64,000 nucleotides of DNA from Ricinus communis (Eukaryota; Streptophyta; Magnoliopsida; Malpighiales; Euphorbiaceae): the NCBI RefSeq assembly GCF_019578655.1, contig NC_063256.1, forward strand, positions 6,386,001-6,450,000, written 5' to 3'. The translations under genes and the position numbers were made by a program. This document shows positions 23,933-36,400 of the stretch, one piece after another. The notes beneath the pieces were generated by a model. That model did no database searches. It had not been told where the DNA came from and saw only the letters and a program-made list of their open reading frames with translations. Every line of letters starts with the position of its first letter. Position 1 is the first letter of the stretch.

Positions 23933-25228
23933 TTAGATGCTAGATAGAGCTTTCAATTCTAACTTTGGTGCATGTATGATAGAAGGAATAAGCTTTTTAT
24001 GAGAATAAGATAAATCAATATAAGCAACATTATTTCTCACAAGCTTGAGTGCATCCAATGCAAAAATGGTGTCTTGTAGAGGCGAATCTATCACATAAAG
24101 TGCTTCAAGGCATAGAAGTTCTTTTAGATTGAGGTTGTTGATGAGTGCAACTTGCAACTTGTCTTCATGTTCCAACTCAAAAGTTTCCTACGCTAGAGTG
24201 TCAATCGCATCTAAAACAAAAACTGAGGATACATCACTAGGATATCTCATGGCATCATAGATATTAAATTTTATGATCTCATTATCAAATTCCATGCTAA
24301 GTGTGCCATCATGTACATCAATTTTTATTTTTGAAGTTTTAAGAAATGGTCTTCCTAACAAAATTGACGTTGAGTTAGGAGAATTATCTTCTTCCATGTC
24401 AAGTACATAAAAGTCTGCAGGAAATACCAATTCATTCACTTGCACTAAAACATCCTCTAAGACACCCTCAGGATACACAACCGATCTATCTGCAAGTTGT
24501 ATAACAATACCCATTTCTTTTAATTTACCACATTTAAAGATGCATAAATTGAAAGAGGCATGACATTTATTGAGGCTCCTAAATCACACATCGCCCTCTT
24601 AATTTTAACACCGCCTATCTTACAAGGGATAGTAAACGTACCTGGATCCTTGCACTTGGGAGGTAGCTTTCTTTGAAGAATAGCCGAAACATTCTCACCC
24701 ACACTTATCTTTTCCATACCTTCTAACTTTTTCTTATTGGTGCACAACTCTTTTAGAAATTTAGTATAACGAGGTACTTGCTTAATTGCATCGAGTAAAG
24801 GAATATTTACCTCAATTTTGCGAAATGTCTCAAATATCTCTTTTTTTCTCTTCTTGTTTCTTAGATTTGGCAAATCTTTCAGGAAAAGGGGGTTTTGTTA
24901 CCAATACCTTTTGTTTCTCGTTGTTAGGTACTTGAGATTGATCGGTTTCTTGCGATGAAGTCGCCACTTCTTTCTCAACCTCTTCTTCTAAGGCTTGTCC
25001 ATGCCTTTTTGCATCATCAAATTCTTTCAATTCTTTTCCGCTTCTCAAGGTTATTGCACTAGCATTGTGCCTTGGATTGACAATTGTTTGTGATGGCAAT
25101 TTACCTTGAGATTCTAATTTGCTCAATGAAGATGCCAATTGCCCTACTTGAGCCTCTAAATTTTGAATGCTTGCTCGTTTCCTTGAAAACACTTGTATTA
25201 TTAGCAAGCTCTTTAACAATATCTTCAA
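23933..25228 (-). pseudogene. Gag C-terminal, protease and linker region of the Athila-type element, disrupted
   Basis: Fragment 24,830-25,228 is the linker after gag, with NLEAQVGQLASSLS, which is common in these elements. Fragment 24,520-24,873 contains the retropepsin active site AMCDLGASINVMPLS. Fragment 24,188-24,514 contains the second half, with TSILLGRPFLKTSKIKIDV. Fragment 23,933-24,175 is the linker before RT. Frames change near 24,850 and about 24,517, and an in-frame TAG ends 24,188. The protease catalytic triplet is DLGAS, as in other Athila-like elements. Confidence 0.85.
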
Positions 25229-26378
25229 GAGACATACCTTGCTTTACGGGAGGTGATTGTTGGAAATTTCCCGATCTTTGTTGGAAATTTTGATGAGGGC
25301 TTTGGAAATTTTGATTTCTTGATCCATAGCTAAGGTTAGGATGATCTATATATCCTGGATTGTACGTGTTTGAATAGGGATCATACTTCCTATTTGGAAA
25401 TCCTCCACATGTCGGTTGGATGACTTGGGTCGGTACAAATTCCGCAAACTCTGGCTTTTGGTGCATTTCCTAAGGCCAATTGTTGAACAAGAGAGGTTAG
25501 TTTAGACAATTGAGTTTCTCGATAAATTCTACTACCTCATTCACTCTTCGTGTGAGTCTTAGACAGGCCAAATTATAGACCATGATGGAGATCAAGTCCC
25601 TAGCGGCTTGAGGAGTTTTATTCACTATAGCGCCTCCACTAGCGGCATCCATCATTTTTCTCTCCATGGGTAACAATCCCTCATAAAAGTATTGGATGAG
25701 AAGTTGTTCGGTAATTCCATGTTGAGGGCAACTCACGCACAATTTTTTAAACCGTTCCCAATATTCATGGAGAGTGTCCACATTGTTTTGCTTGATTCCA
25801 CATATTTCCTTCCTTATACTTGCGGCTTTTAAGGCGGGAAAGAACTTGTCAAGGAATGCTCTTGCCATATCCGTCCATGTGGTGATAGAACCAGATGGCA
25901 AATAGAATAACCAATCCTTAGCTCTATCGGTTAATGAAAATGGAAATGCACGCATTTTGATTTGTTCTTCGGATACCCCTTGTGGTCTCATGCTCGGACA
26001 CACCACATGAAATTCTTTTAAGTGCTTATGAGGATCTTCATTCTCAAGACCGCGAAAAGTGGGTGATAAATGTATCAAACCTGATTTCAGCTCAAAGGCT
26101 ACTTCCAAATCGGGATATTGAATGCAAAGCGATTGTTGGTCTACATTTGGTGCCACCAATTCCCTTAGAGTTCTTCCTTGATTTTCCATGGTTTCTTCTA
26201 ATTCAAAATCACTTAAAGAATCAACCAAGTCAAAATCTGTTTCCAATTCTGGAGGTGCAGAAGGTGAAGAAGATTTGGAATTCTTACGACGTTCTTTAGT
26301 CTCCTTTCTTATTCTTTTTGCGATTTTCTCAATCTCAGGATCAAATTCAAATTTTTCTGTATGAGAAGAACGAGGCAT
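25101..26378 (-). pseudogene. gag of the Athila-type element, frameshifted
   Basis: The first 293 codons (25,497-26,378; ATG at 26,376-26,378) are open. They contain a retrotransposon-gag domain with RAKDWLFYLPSGSITTW, FFPALKAASIRKEI and LHEYWERFKKLC. A frame change near 25,520 ends this frame early. In the next frame a CCHC zinc-knuckle start is visible (C-x2-C-x4-H at 25,420-25,446), but the fourth position reads TGG (25,405-25,407) and the frame shifts again there. The following segment has YDPYSNTYNPGYIDHPNLSYG. Start chosen because it is the first ATG after the primer-binding site. Confidence 0.87.
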
Positions 26379-26409
26379 AAAAGAAATAAATCAAATTAAG
26401 TAACACCAA

Positions 26410-26427
26410 TCCCCGGCAACGACGCCA
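26410..26427 (-). other. Primer-binding site, tRNA-Asp type
   Basis: On the sense strand the 18 nt read TGGCGTCGTTGCCGGGGA, five nucleotides after the end of the 5' LTR. It matches the complement of the 3' end of plant tRNA-Asp at 17 of 18 positions (T for C at the sixth), a primer typical of Athila-type elements. Confidence 0.88.
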
Positions 26428-26432
26428 AAATT

Positions 26433-27739
26433 TGGTGGGTGTCTAATCCAACAAAAATAAGTTCCTACTCCTCAAATAAAACCAACTTGTAAATAGTGAC
26501 AAGTAGGGTCGAATCCACAGAGATTGGTAAGATTTATTTCTTTAACAAAATTCAAATAAAATTAGGGGGGTTTTAAATTTGGAATCAAAACAAATTAAAC
26601 TAGAAATCAATTAGAAATAATAATAAAATTTGAGAAGATAAATCAATATGAGAAAACTCCAACCCAAGGTATAATCTCAGTTTTAATTCATTGAATTGAT
26701 CATTGATGCAAATATAATTTCCAAATCCATTAATAAATTGGTTATAGTTGTTGAGAAGCTCTAACAACCTAATTTCTCCTTAATTTTTCATTAATCAATA
26801 GAAGTCATTTGATTAATTCTCTTATTGAATAAACAACCCTAGAAAAGCTTCCAAGATTTAATTTACCAATAGCAATGCAATTTAGAGAAACCCAACCCTA
26901 GCCAACAAATACATAAGATGAATTCATTTAGACTAGATCTTGTATCCACATAACATGGGTATGTTATTCTACCACTAATCATTAGAATAATTAAACAATT
27001 ACGGATTTAATATTCTAATTTGGCATAGACTATCTTGATAATTGAGTAATAGGCCTTCTCACACAATCAACAAAAATAGAATTTCTAATAGACATAGAAG
27101 ATACATGAATATTAATAGATTTGAGAAAATAATGAAGAACAATTAAATTTCACAACCCATATGAATTCAAACCTTAATTAACCTTGAGTTGGAAAGAAAA
27201 GAGTTCAGCCACACATAATTGTTGTAGAGAAAATAAAGCAAAGAAGGAAAACAATGGATGATATGAAGAAAACTAGTTTGCAACCCCCTTTTCTCCAAAC
27301 CTAAAAAAAAAACTCCCTTTGTCTCTTTTCATCTTTTTCTTTTTATAGGAAAACTTGGTCCCTAAGAATTCCTAAAATAACCTTAAGTTGTGAGGGGTTT
27401 TTAGTAAATAAACATTCCCAAAAATAAATTAAAAAGTCACATGGCAAATAGTATCACTTTAAGCTTCTTTTCACAAATTCGGATTTCTGGAATATGCCGT
27501 GGGCACGCTCTAACTGAAGTGATCTTCTGCCATCTTTTCTCCATTTTATCCAAAATTCTCCAAAGCATCAATCTCTATGAAAACTCATCAAATATCATCC
27601 TTTCAGCTTCATGTTGCATCAAAGCATTCCTTCTAACATGAAAATCAATAATCACATTTAAAATCCATAATTAAGCATAAATACTTCAATAATATCCAAG
27701 AAAATATAATAATTAGTATGCATAAAATGCACACTATCA
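26433..27739 (-). repeat. 5' LTR of the Athila-type element
   Basis: A direct repeat of 16,555-17,859. The sense strand begins TGATAGTGTGC and ends CACCCACCA next to the primer-binding site. A probable TATA box (TATAAAA, minus strand) lies at 27,341-27,347. Confidence 0.95.
27341..27347 (-). promoter_or_regulatory. Probable TATA box in the 5' LTR
   Basis: TATAAAA on the sense strand, about 400 nt into the LTR. The corresponding sequence of the 3' LTR is TATGAAA, so the two LTRs differ at a base that would matter for promoter strength. Motif-based only. Confidence 0.45.
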
Positions 27740-27744
27740 TTAGT
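27740..27744. repeat. Target-site duplication, right copy (TTAGT)
   Basis: The counterpart of TTAAT at 16,550-16,554, with one mismatch. Confidence 0.6.
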
Positions 27745-28864
27745 CGAGTCAAGGGCAAAACGTACCCTTTCCCTCCATAGCACCGCTAACGAAAAGAAGG
27801 CTTCCTGTGCATGGTTTAATCTCAACATTGATCCATAAGCAGCAAGCTCATAAGTTAGAGCTACGAAAGCTGACTTAATCGGGTTCGAATGAGACTTAGG
27901 CATCCTTAGGGATCCTTACATTAGGCACTACCTTCCAGGTTGGCTCCTAAGATATTTCTTGAATGATAGGAATCTAGGAGAAAAAAAGGTCATCTTCCTC
28001 GCCTGATTCATCACTGTTGGAGCTCTATTAGTAAATTAGGACTGCTGCAAAATTTACTGGTACTGCTAGAGAAAGGAAATCATCCAGTTCAACTTCAGGG
28101 TCTCAGACTTCTGTAATGGACGACTCATAAGCTTCAGATTCTGACCCATCTCTCGTTCCATAATCTAGGATGTACCCCAAGACGTACGTCTGAAAGCTGA
28201 GAGCCTCACCTTCTTCTAATGTCTGCTTTTGTGCCTTCGTCAAGCCCCTTCTCCTTAATCCCCTTCCCATTTTTTAGTCCGATAGGATTTTCCTAGTCAT
28301 AGACCATTTTTGGCATTATCTTATTAGCACATTTTTGGCATTATCTTCTTAGCAATAAGGCCATACTTGGAAAAGTCTTGCCTTTTTTCTTTCTGTAGCA
28401 ATAGGCTCCACCTTCAAAGCATATGTTTAAGTTGCCATGTTTTACATAACGGGCCCCCTAACCCCAGTCATTGGTACCATAAAGATAGCCCCTCTAGGTT
28501 TCTCAACTGACAAGTGGCACATCAAAGGTGATAGTGGAAGACCTACGCCTACGCGCCTGTTTACCCTATTTTGCCTCTTCTTCACTATCAGATGTGTCAC
28601 TAATAGTGACCACATTAGATGAGCTTTTCCTATTTTAAGCTGCCGGAATGACCGGGGCTAGATTTCGGCGATACGAGAAATTTGGTAGGTATTTTCATTT
28701 TTATTGTGGAAGGAATAAAAACCTTGGGCTTCTCAGGTCCTTTATCACGACCTAATGCCGAGACCACCTCTTCTTCTGAACTAGAGTCGTCACCCAAGGC
28801 CGAGTCATAAAGCTTGGAATCTGCATAATAAGCTTTGACCTCGACTTCCGATCTGCTAAGATTG
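27745..28864. other. Older repeat-derived sequence flanking the Athila insertion (right side)
   Basis: Continuous with 14,590-16,549 before the insertion. On the minus strand it lies downstream of the degraded protease at 28,865-29,420, where a PR-RT linker would be. It carries acidic, low-complexity pieces such as LGDDSSSEEEVVSALGRD but no RT. A 25-bp tandem duplication lies at 28,305-28,354. No intact gene. Confidence 0.45.
28305..28354. repeat. 25-bp tandem duplication, two copies
   Basis: Two adjacent copies of a unit beginning CATTTTTGGCATTATCTT start at 28,305 and 28,330 and differ at one position (TTATTAG versus TTCTTAG). Confidence 0.8.
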
Positions 28865-29420
28865 TTTTATTTGTACTTTTTTGTCCTCGTCAACATATTT
28901 TAAGCATTGATAGAGGGTACATTGAACAACAACGTTCCCGTGAATCCAAGTCCTTCCCAACAGTAAATTGTAGGACGTATGATTATCAATCACATAACAC
29001 GTGATTTCAGACTTCAAGTCTGCCAACTGACACTTAAGGCGAATCTTGCCAATTACCCTTAGGGAATCCTAATTTCTTTTTCATTCGATGGTCATCTTAG
29101 TGTAACTTAATTTACTGGCAGGGATTCCCTGGTGAGCTGGAGCACGAAGAGGCATTCTATTTATGGCAGACCCCGAGTCTATCTGGTTGCCATACATTCC
29201 TCATACTCTTTAGGCTTCTTCCTTTTAGCTTCAACCCGATTTACGTAAGTGTCTTATAGGCTTGCAAGAGAGCTTTGACTACTATCTTTCTGGTTTCAGG
29301 AGAAAGACGTAGGAGGCCGTACATTGAAATTCTGGCAGGAATAGTGGCCAACTAAATCACTAGATCATAGTCGAGCAATTCGTTCAAACTAGGTGGATTG
29401 CTCCCTTTAGCGAGCTCTTT
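28865..29420 (-). pseudogene. Degraded Ty3/gypsy protease region, older than the Athila element
   Basis: The minus strand reads a pre-protease block (ATIPARISMYGLLRLSP, which resembles the IPARISLLELL-type block before many plant retropepsins). An active-site-like IDSGSAINRMP follows (Asp codon 29,177-29,179), then YNLLLGRTWIHGNVVVQC, which resembles the LLGRxW-type strand of the protease. In-frame stops interrupt it. It belongs to a different and older Ty3/gypsy lineage than the 11.2-kb element, which lies inside this repeat block. Confidence 0.7.
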
Positions 29421-30457
29421 TCTTTGTAAGGGCCTTAGAGGTTCTACCAATCTCCTTAACACTTTTATGCAATCACGGTGCTAATTTTTTTTTCAACCGG
29501 ATAAGAAACTCAGTCCTCCTCATTAGTAGGATCCAACACAGAATCCCTGACTGCATTTTCAAAACTAGTTAGCCAAATAAATAGTCATTGTTTATAAATA
29601 TAAACTAAACCAAATCAAAAATTAAACAAATAAATTAATTAAGTTTATAAGAAATAAAAACTCATCCAAACCCAATAAGAAGCCAAACTGATTCAGAAAA
29701 ATAAATTTTGTACTATATATTGTAAAATATTATTCACTAATAAATAAAAACCTGATTAGCCCAAAATAGTTTTGATTTCTAAAAGAAGTTAATCCGATTT
29801 TATAAGAAACACAAACCAAACTTAACTAAATTATTACCCTACTACACATCCAGTAAAATAATTTTGTAACATTAGGTCTTGTCAAAAGATTTTGTACTTA
29901 TCAGTAAGCATGAAACAAGGAGCCTGGGCTCTGCAACAAAATCGCGCAACGGTTAAAGGAGACATACACATGCCATAAAGTACTTGGCAATGCATCCTCA
30001 GCAGAGGCAAGAAAGGATTAGAGACCAAAATACAGATTTGCCTGTTACTTTAAATTCCCCCTTTTTCTTTTCCTTTTTTCTTTTTGGCAGAAGACCACAA
30101 AAAACATAATAAGTTATACAGCTTGGAGAGAACTTGATCACACCCAGTCCATCTGTACAGAGAGTTAACAGAATGCAAATCCAAATCTAATCCTAATTTT
30201 ATATTTCGCCTGTTTCGCCAAATCTAGCAGCCTCCACAAATTTAAGAATTTTTCATTTACAGAATTTACAAGAGAAAGAGAGAGGCAAAACCGTAACTTC
30301 ATCTGCCACTCTCTTATTCACACCATCAATGCACTTGCGTCGCCAAAACAAAACATCTTCAATGAACTAACATCAAATTTTCAAAAACAATTTGATCGCA
30401 GGGACCCATGAAGCCCACCAATTTAACTCTTCGCTTTCAGTACAGGAACGGTTAAAA
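29421..30457. other. Intergenic region with repeat remains, then ATG18-like gene 3' UTR
   Basis: The left part continues the degraded repeat to about 29,570, followed by AT-rich DNA. From roughly 30,100 to 30,457 the sequence lies immediately downstream (minus strand) of the ATG18-like stop codon and probably includes its 3' UTR. No other gene seen. Confidence 0.45.
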
Positions 30458-33400
30458 TCAACCTGCCAAACAAGTTTAGCATTCACATTAATGTATTTTG
30501 AAAACCAATATTTTCAATCTGTCAGGAATAGTTACAGGCATTTGCAGAGTTTTTTACCTTCTTCAGAGAAGGCAAACATGCCACCAAGAAATTCATCATT
30601 CTCCCCATCCTCTTCGGGCTTTTCCTTTTCACAGTGGCTACTGCTGCTGTCGACATCATCAGTTACAACCTCAGTTGACGTGCAGCATCTATCAAGGTCC
30701 AATGCTTTATAGTGCCCCTCCTGAAAAGACAGCTCAAAGCCTACAGGATTCTCTGCTACTGGAAGAGCAGGCACTCCCATGAGGATATTTATCTGTGAAT
30801 CATAATTGTCAGCCGGTGATGCCGAAACATCACCGGTCCTTTTGATGTTCAAAGTTGGAGCTTCACCAGCAAATATTCTTCCTGCAGGAGGCAAGTAATT
30901 TGGTGATGAGGGCAGACCATTTTCAATACAATTATCAACACTAGCATCTCCATTCTTTGGGTGCTCAGATGGAAGAGATGCAATGGTTAACGAATTCTGA
31001 TTTATTGTGCCAGACTGCAGACCGGGACCCCCTCTTGTTTCCTGGTAGTAATCATTTAGAGTCTGGCAAATGGGGATGTAAGATTTTTCACAATTTATTT
31101 GATCCAAATCTAGCAGATTTTCAATTCTTCTCGACGAACCTGATGAAAATAATCGCAGTTATAGATTTCCATTAATACCAAGACCGAAGAGAAGAAACAA
31201 GAGGAAAAATGTAATCTAAGAACAACAGCAGTTGGCAAAGTCCAAATGTTACTTGAGTAACTACAGAATGGGGTGGAGAGTTCATAATTCTGACATCTTA
31301 CCACATTCTGAACTTCCAGTTGAGCTGAGTGATGCTGGTTTTGAGTGACAAATAATAGTCTCCTGAGTGCTCTTGCCTTCAGCCTGATGAGCTTCTGAAG
31401 AAGGTGAGTGGATATATCTTGCCACAGCAATGCCTCTAAGGTTAAGAAAAAAGCAAGCAGTCGAAAATTTAAAAATTAAGCACAACATGCTCAAAGGAAG
31501 GAGAATGAAGGCACAATTAACCGACCAGGGCCTCTAAATAAAACAGCCAAAACCAAGCACACACGCACATACAGCACATCCTCATCAGGAATCTGAATAA
31601 AAAACAATTCCGCATTTTACGGTTACAAGAGAGGAAAAAAGTATTAGATCCGCCAAAATTTAGTTATAAGTATATGATAATTCTGCACTTGAGAAGGAGA
31701 AAGAACACTGCAGCAAATCGTCATGAAGTAGTCTGCAGGATTAGAGATGAAAAAGTTGCAAATTCCATTTCATTATATAGACCTCAGACAGCAACCTTCA
31801 GGTCTCTCCTTGCCCAAAAAGGAGCAACACTAAAAAGCTGCAAAGCCAAAGCTCAAGCATAATGAAACCACCCCCTCAACCACTAATCTAATATGGAAAG
31901 TAATACATAATAGACACATAAATGTCACTCCAAGTTGACCACATAACCTGCCATCATCTTATTGCCAGCTGACCGACATTTTGCAAGATAACATAAAGAA
32001 ACACAGTAAGTTGGGTCTTCTTACACTTTATTCTACTTTGCCTTTTTAACCCATGAGATAGAGAATACTTCAATAAGCCAGATCATCAACTAACTTCACT
32101 TTGCGAAAGCCAAAATTACCCTAGTATCTACCATAAGCACTTGTGAGGATAATTACTTATTGTCTTAACCATACAAATAGAAAAAATCACCACGTAATTA
32201 CAGATAAAAATAGTTATAACCTGTCATTCCACCCTGATTTGAAGCTGTGAAAATGATCAAAAACTGGCAATAATTCCTTTCGCTTTAACTCAACTTCTTG
32301 GATAGGAACCTTTTCAATTTCAAATTCTCCATCATTGTAATTAACTCTTGGAGAGTCCATCACATAAAAGCAAATCTAACAATGAAGAGAATAATCATAA
32401 TCAAGATATAGCACCAATGTTATGGACATCATAATTCCAGTTCAAGATATACCTTAGATTTTTGCCATATTGGCAACCTCACAGAGCTTATTTGCACCTC
32501 TGCGTTAGACAGGTACCAGTGGGATTTCTCATGAGGTTTCATAGAATATGATATCGATGATTTCTTTTCATTCACATCACCATTAGTGTCCAGAAAAACC
32601 ATCTCAAAGTTATTTTCACCACTTGGTTTTCTTGTAATTATTTCAACAGCATCTTGTCCATTGGTACTCCCAATAACAGATTCCTCTCTTTCGGACCAAT
32701 CTGATCTTCTACATACATCCCACCATTGAACAGGTTCAACTTTCACTTTCATGTCATCTTCTTGTATATGCACAAATGAAGCTGGTTGGATTTTCGATCC
32801 ACTTTCACCCAATTCCAGCCCAATAGATGGAAGAAGCTCATGCTGAACTACATGACCTGACGGAGTGTATACTAACAAATGCTCCAAGGGATTGGCCCTT
32901 GAGTTAACATGCTGAGCACTTTGACATATAGAATTATGGAAAACAGCAGCAACTGCACCCGATGGCACAAAAACCTTTCCTGCTGCAGAACCAGTGGCAT
33001 TGCCAACTGTATTAAGCCATCCAAAACTACTGTACTTTATTCTGCTCACCACAGAAAGCGAGACAGGAGGTGGGGGGGGATAAGGTTGCTGATTAATCAT
33101 CCAAGATGATGTGGACCACCAAGGTAGAGACAAAATGGGATATAGTGAGGGCTCTACACCCATAGAATTAAGAGACTGAAATCCAGAATCACCGCCAAAA
33201 GGAGATAAAACAAAGACATGGCATGTCCCTTTGGACGAAACAATTGCAATCCACTGGCTATAGTGGCTAAAGCATATATCCTGGATCATCTGTCCAAAAC
33301 AAAAGTGCAACACACCCAAACCGCAAAGCATGAATACAAATACAAGGAAAAGGGAAAACAGTAAACAGCAAATGTATACTAACTGCTGAAGTCATTCCAC

Positions 33401-36400
33401 GATGTAGCTTGTAAAGATGCACATGAGAAGAGCTCCAGTCATAGCTTTGAACACCCAATCCACCCCGTGAACAGGAAGGCATGATCCGAAAGATATTTAT
33501 GTTATTCCCGTATATTGAAGCAGTAACCAGCAGCGTCCCACTTGGGTCAAAACATAGAGCAGAAATGGGACTGGTATGAGCTTTAAATTGTGATATAACA
33601 ACTCGGGAGACAAAATCCTTGACAACAACCTGCAAAAAGCAAAGAAATGAACTGATACATTGTCCAAAACTTCTTCCTTATGCAGAAACTGTTATATCAT
33701 CTAACATCACATGTTAGTTCTTTTGAATCTGAAGGTAGACTCTTTCACAGGCCAAATGAAACACTAAAATCATTAACTTAAACAAGAACATTACAGCAAA
33801 CAATTCCAAGATATGGGTTCTGACTTCAAATTGTCCAGTTGGAGAGTGATGAAAACAGCATTCTGTGCAAAATGGCATAAAGGAAATGTAGAAGCTATTT
33901 CTAACTATTGTTAATAAAATTTCTGCTATTACATCAGACACATTCATCCAAGTCTGCCCCAACCAATAGGGCTCTGTGCTCCGAGCATTTTAATGGAGTT
34001 TAGAACTGTCAGCAAGATCATCTACAGTCTACATTATCACACAACAGCAATGATAGCAATGACTGCAACTATTACTAGCATATGCTTCCCCAAGCAAATG
34101 GGCCGGAAAAATTACTGAATTCACTCTTAAATGCTCAAGATATAGAACTAGAATAACATGTTCATGATATTGGATATGAAAGTTTCCATATGTTGTCTAA
34201 ATTCAGTATGAAGACTTACCATCCCTGCAGTATCCATATCTGACCCTGCAAGCCTACCCACTTTCCAGCCAGAACTCGGTGACACTGGAGAATTGGACCC
34301 ATCAGGAAGCAACTCCTGACAGTATTTAGAAAATGTTTTATATCCCATGTCCCCCAGGTTGATAATTCCAGCAGCCAACTGTTTACTAGATTCCATCGCA
34401 TAACGTGCCACCAAGCTGGTGCCACCTGGTGACGTTGATGGACTAACACCAGGGGATGGAGTAAGACTCTGTGCACTAAGGCGGGTAGTGTTTGAAACCA
34501 GTGGATTATTTGATGCATAAGCTAACCACCTTGGACCAACAGCCATTGGACCATAACCTACATTGATCCCTCCTTGTCCAGCCAATTGGGGAACGGGATA
34601 GGTAAGAACACTAAATTTACTCTCAAGGGTGAGAGCATCAATACAATAAATCTGCCACCAAATCCCAAAAATACAAGAATTATGGAAATATTGAGAGTGC
34701 ATAAATACCTCAACATATATGCTCAATATGCTTTACATAATAGAGAGAAAATGCATGGTAAGGAAAACCTAATAACCACCAATGATCCAACCAGATTGAA
34801 ACAGCTTACTGGCTAAAATCATCCGCATAAAAGTCAACCTTTCACAAGAAACAAACAAAATAAAGGAGCGAAGAAAAAGTGAACATTTTTAGAGTAATAG
34901 ATCTAGTTTGAGAAATCTTTAGGCATGTAAGTTAATGCTAAGACTTAAAGTTGATGATGTTTGTCTACATGAATACAATGGTCACTGGTGCTTTTTTAGT
35001 ACAATTAGATAATTAGTAGCATTGTAAATGGCAATCCTTCTATTAGTTATTAAAAAGCAACGTATATTGCAAGGAAGCACTTACTTGAGTTGCAAGACCC
35101 ACAGCAATAATCCGAGGACTACATCTAACCATACGCACAGCTGAACGAAATCTCAGAACATGCACATAACAGTGAGACCGAAGGGAGTAGAACCGAACAG
35201 ATGTAGGAGAACTAATACAGTTTCTTGGCTGGGACTCCATATTACCCTCTCTTCCTACACCACCTAGATGACCAGGATTTTGACCCACATTTATACTGTT
35301 GGTATCATCTCCTGCAACAACCAATAGTAAAGGATGTGATGATCTAAATCTTTCATGGCCATCAGACTTTGAAGGGAAGGGCTGCATCTGTAAAAATGAA
35401 ACTGGACCATCACGCTTTGAAACCAGTTCCCTATAATTAGAAGCATCCTCCACATCAAGGACTTGGAAGCCATTATGATAACCAAGTAACAGAACACGCT
35501 TGATAACAGACGGACTCAACTCCAACCTGTCAAAGCCAGCCCAGCTAACCTGGTCGCCGACAAACATTCAAAAGGAGCTCCAGGTAAACATGGTTATAGG
35601 AAACACAGGAAAAGAAAAGTAATGAAGCCAAAATCCATGTTGCTGAAATGAAGAGTCTTATGGTATTAAAACATTCGTTAATAAATTTTTAAGCCATATC
35701 ATAAATGATGGTCTGTGTATTAATCAGACATAAAAAAGCTCTAAAGAAAAGGGGAAAACAGAATCCTCTTAAGATGATAGACAGTGGATGTCCACCAAGA
35801 TCAAGAATAACATTATAGCTCGTGAAGTCATACTTTGACAATGCATGATTAAAGCTTAAGAATGTCATTCCTTCACTTGCATTCCAAACTGACTCAGCAT
35901 ATGAGCTTAAGTCATAAAACTATTCACTTCACTGAACAATTTTCCTGTACTCTAGGCAAGTTCTGAAAGAACATTGCTTCAAATCAATATTAAAAAAATG
36001 TAAAGAGACAATTGATGTCGCTGTGTTATTATAGTGGGAATACATCGAAAAGCTGGTCCAATCAGCATGGATGACAACGACCAGATTAAGTGAAGGTAGC
36101 ATGTTCAGGGTACTGGAAAGTGGAGGTTGCACATTAGCAAAAGTAATGGTAACTAAAGTAGAACGAGACCAACAATGAGATGGGGTGTAAGGGCAGAAGA
36201 ATAACACCTCAGTGTCATTAAAAAAAAAAAGTTTGGTTGGTCTTAAAATTACAAAATGGAGGAAAATGATGGCCAACCAACTTGGGCACCTAGATATAAA
36301 CTTGTAGGGAAATTGCTTGTTGCTTATTCAAGAAAATAAAATTAATTGAATCATAAGTATGCTGCGTTGAGCAAATTTATTTTCAGAAAATCATGATATT

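Larger units (their letters stand above)
16555..27739 (-). mobile_element. Athila-type Ty3/gypsy LTR retrotransposon, full length (11,185 bp), coding region degraded
   Basis: The element reads leftward: 5' LTR (26,433-27,739), tRNA-Asp-type primer-binding site, gag, protease, reverse transcriptase, RNase H, integrase, a long spacer with an additional ORF, then the 3' LTR (16,555-17,859). The LTRs start TGATAGTG and end CACCCACCA on the sense strand. The tRNA-Asp primer site, the protease motif CDLGASINVMP, RT blocks such as DYRKLN, and an extra ORF after integrase all point to the Athila clade. My hand alignment of the LTRs gives about 29 substitutions and one 2-nt homopolymer difference over 1305 nt (about 2.2%), 21 of them transitions. 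At commonly used plant rates this implies an age of the order of one million years. It lies inside older repeat DNA and should be unable to move by itself. Confidence 0.93.

Noticed and set aside
30390..30782. Plus-strand frames opposite the ATG18-like gene end
   Set aside because: Overlap the gene's last large exon and 3' region in antisense, with no domain.
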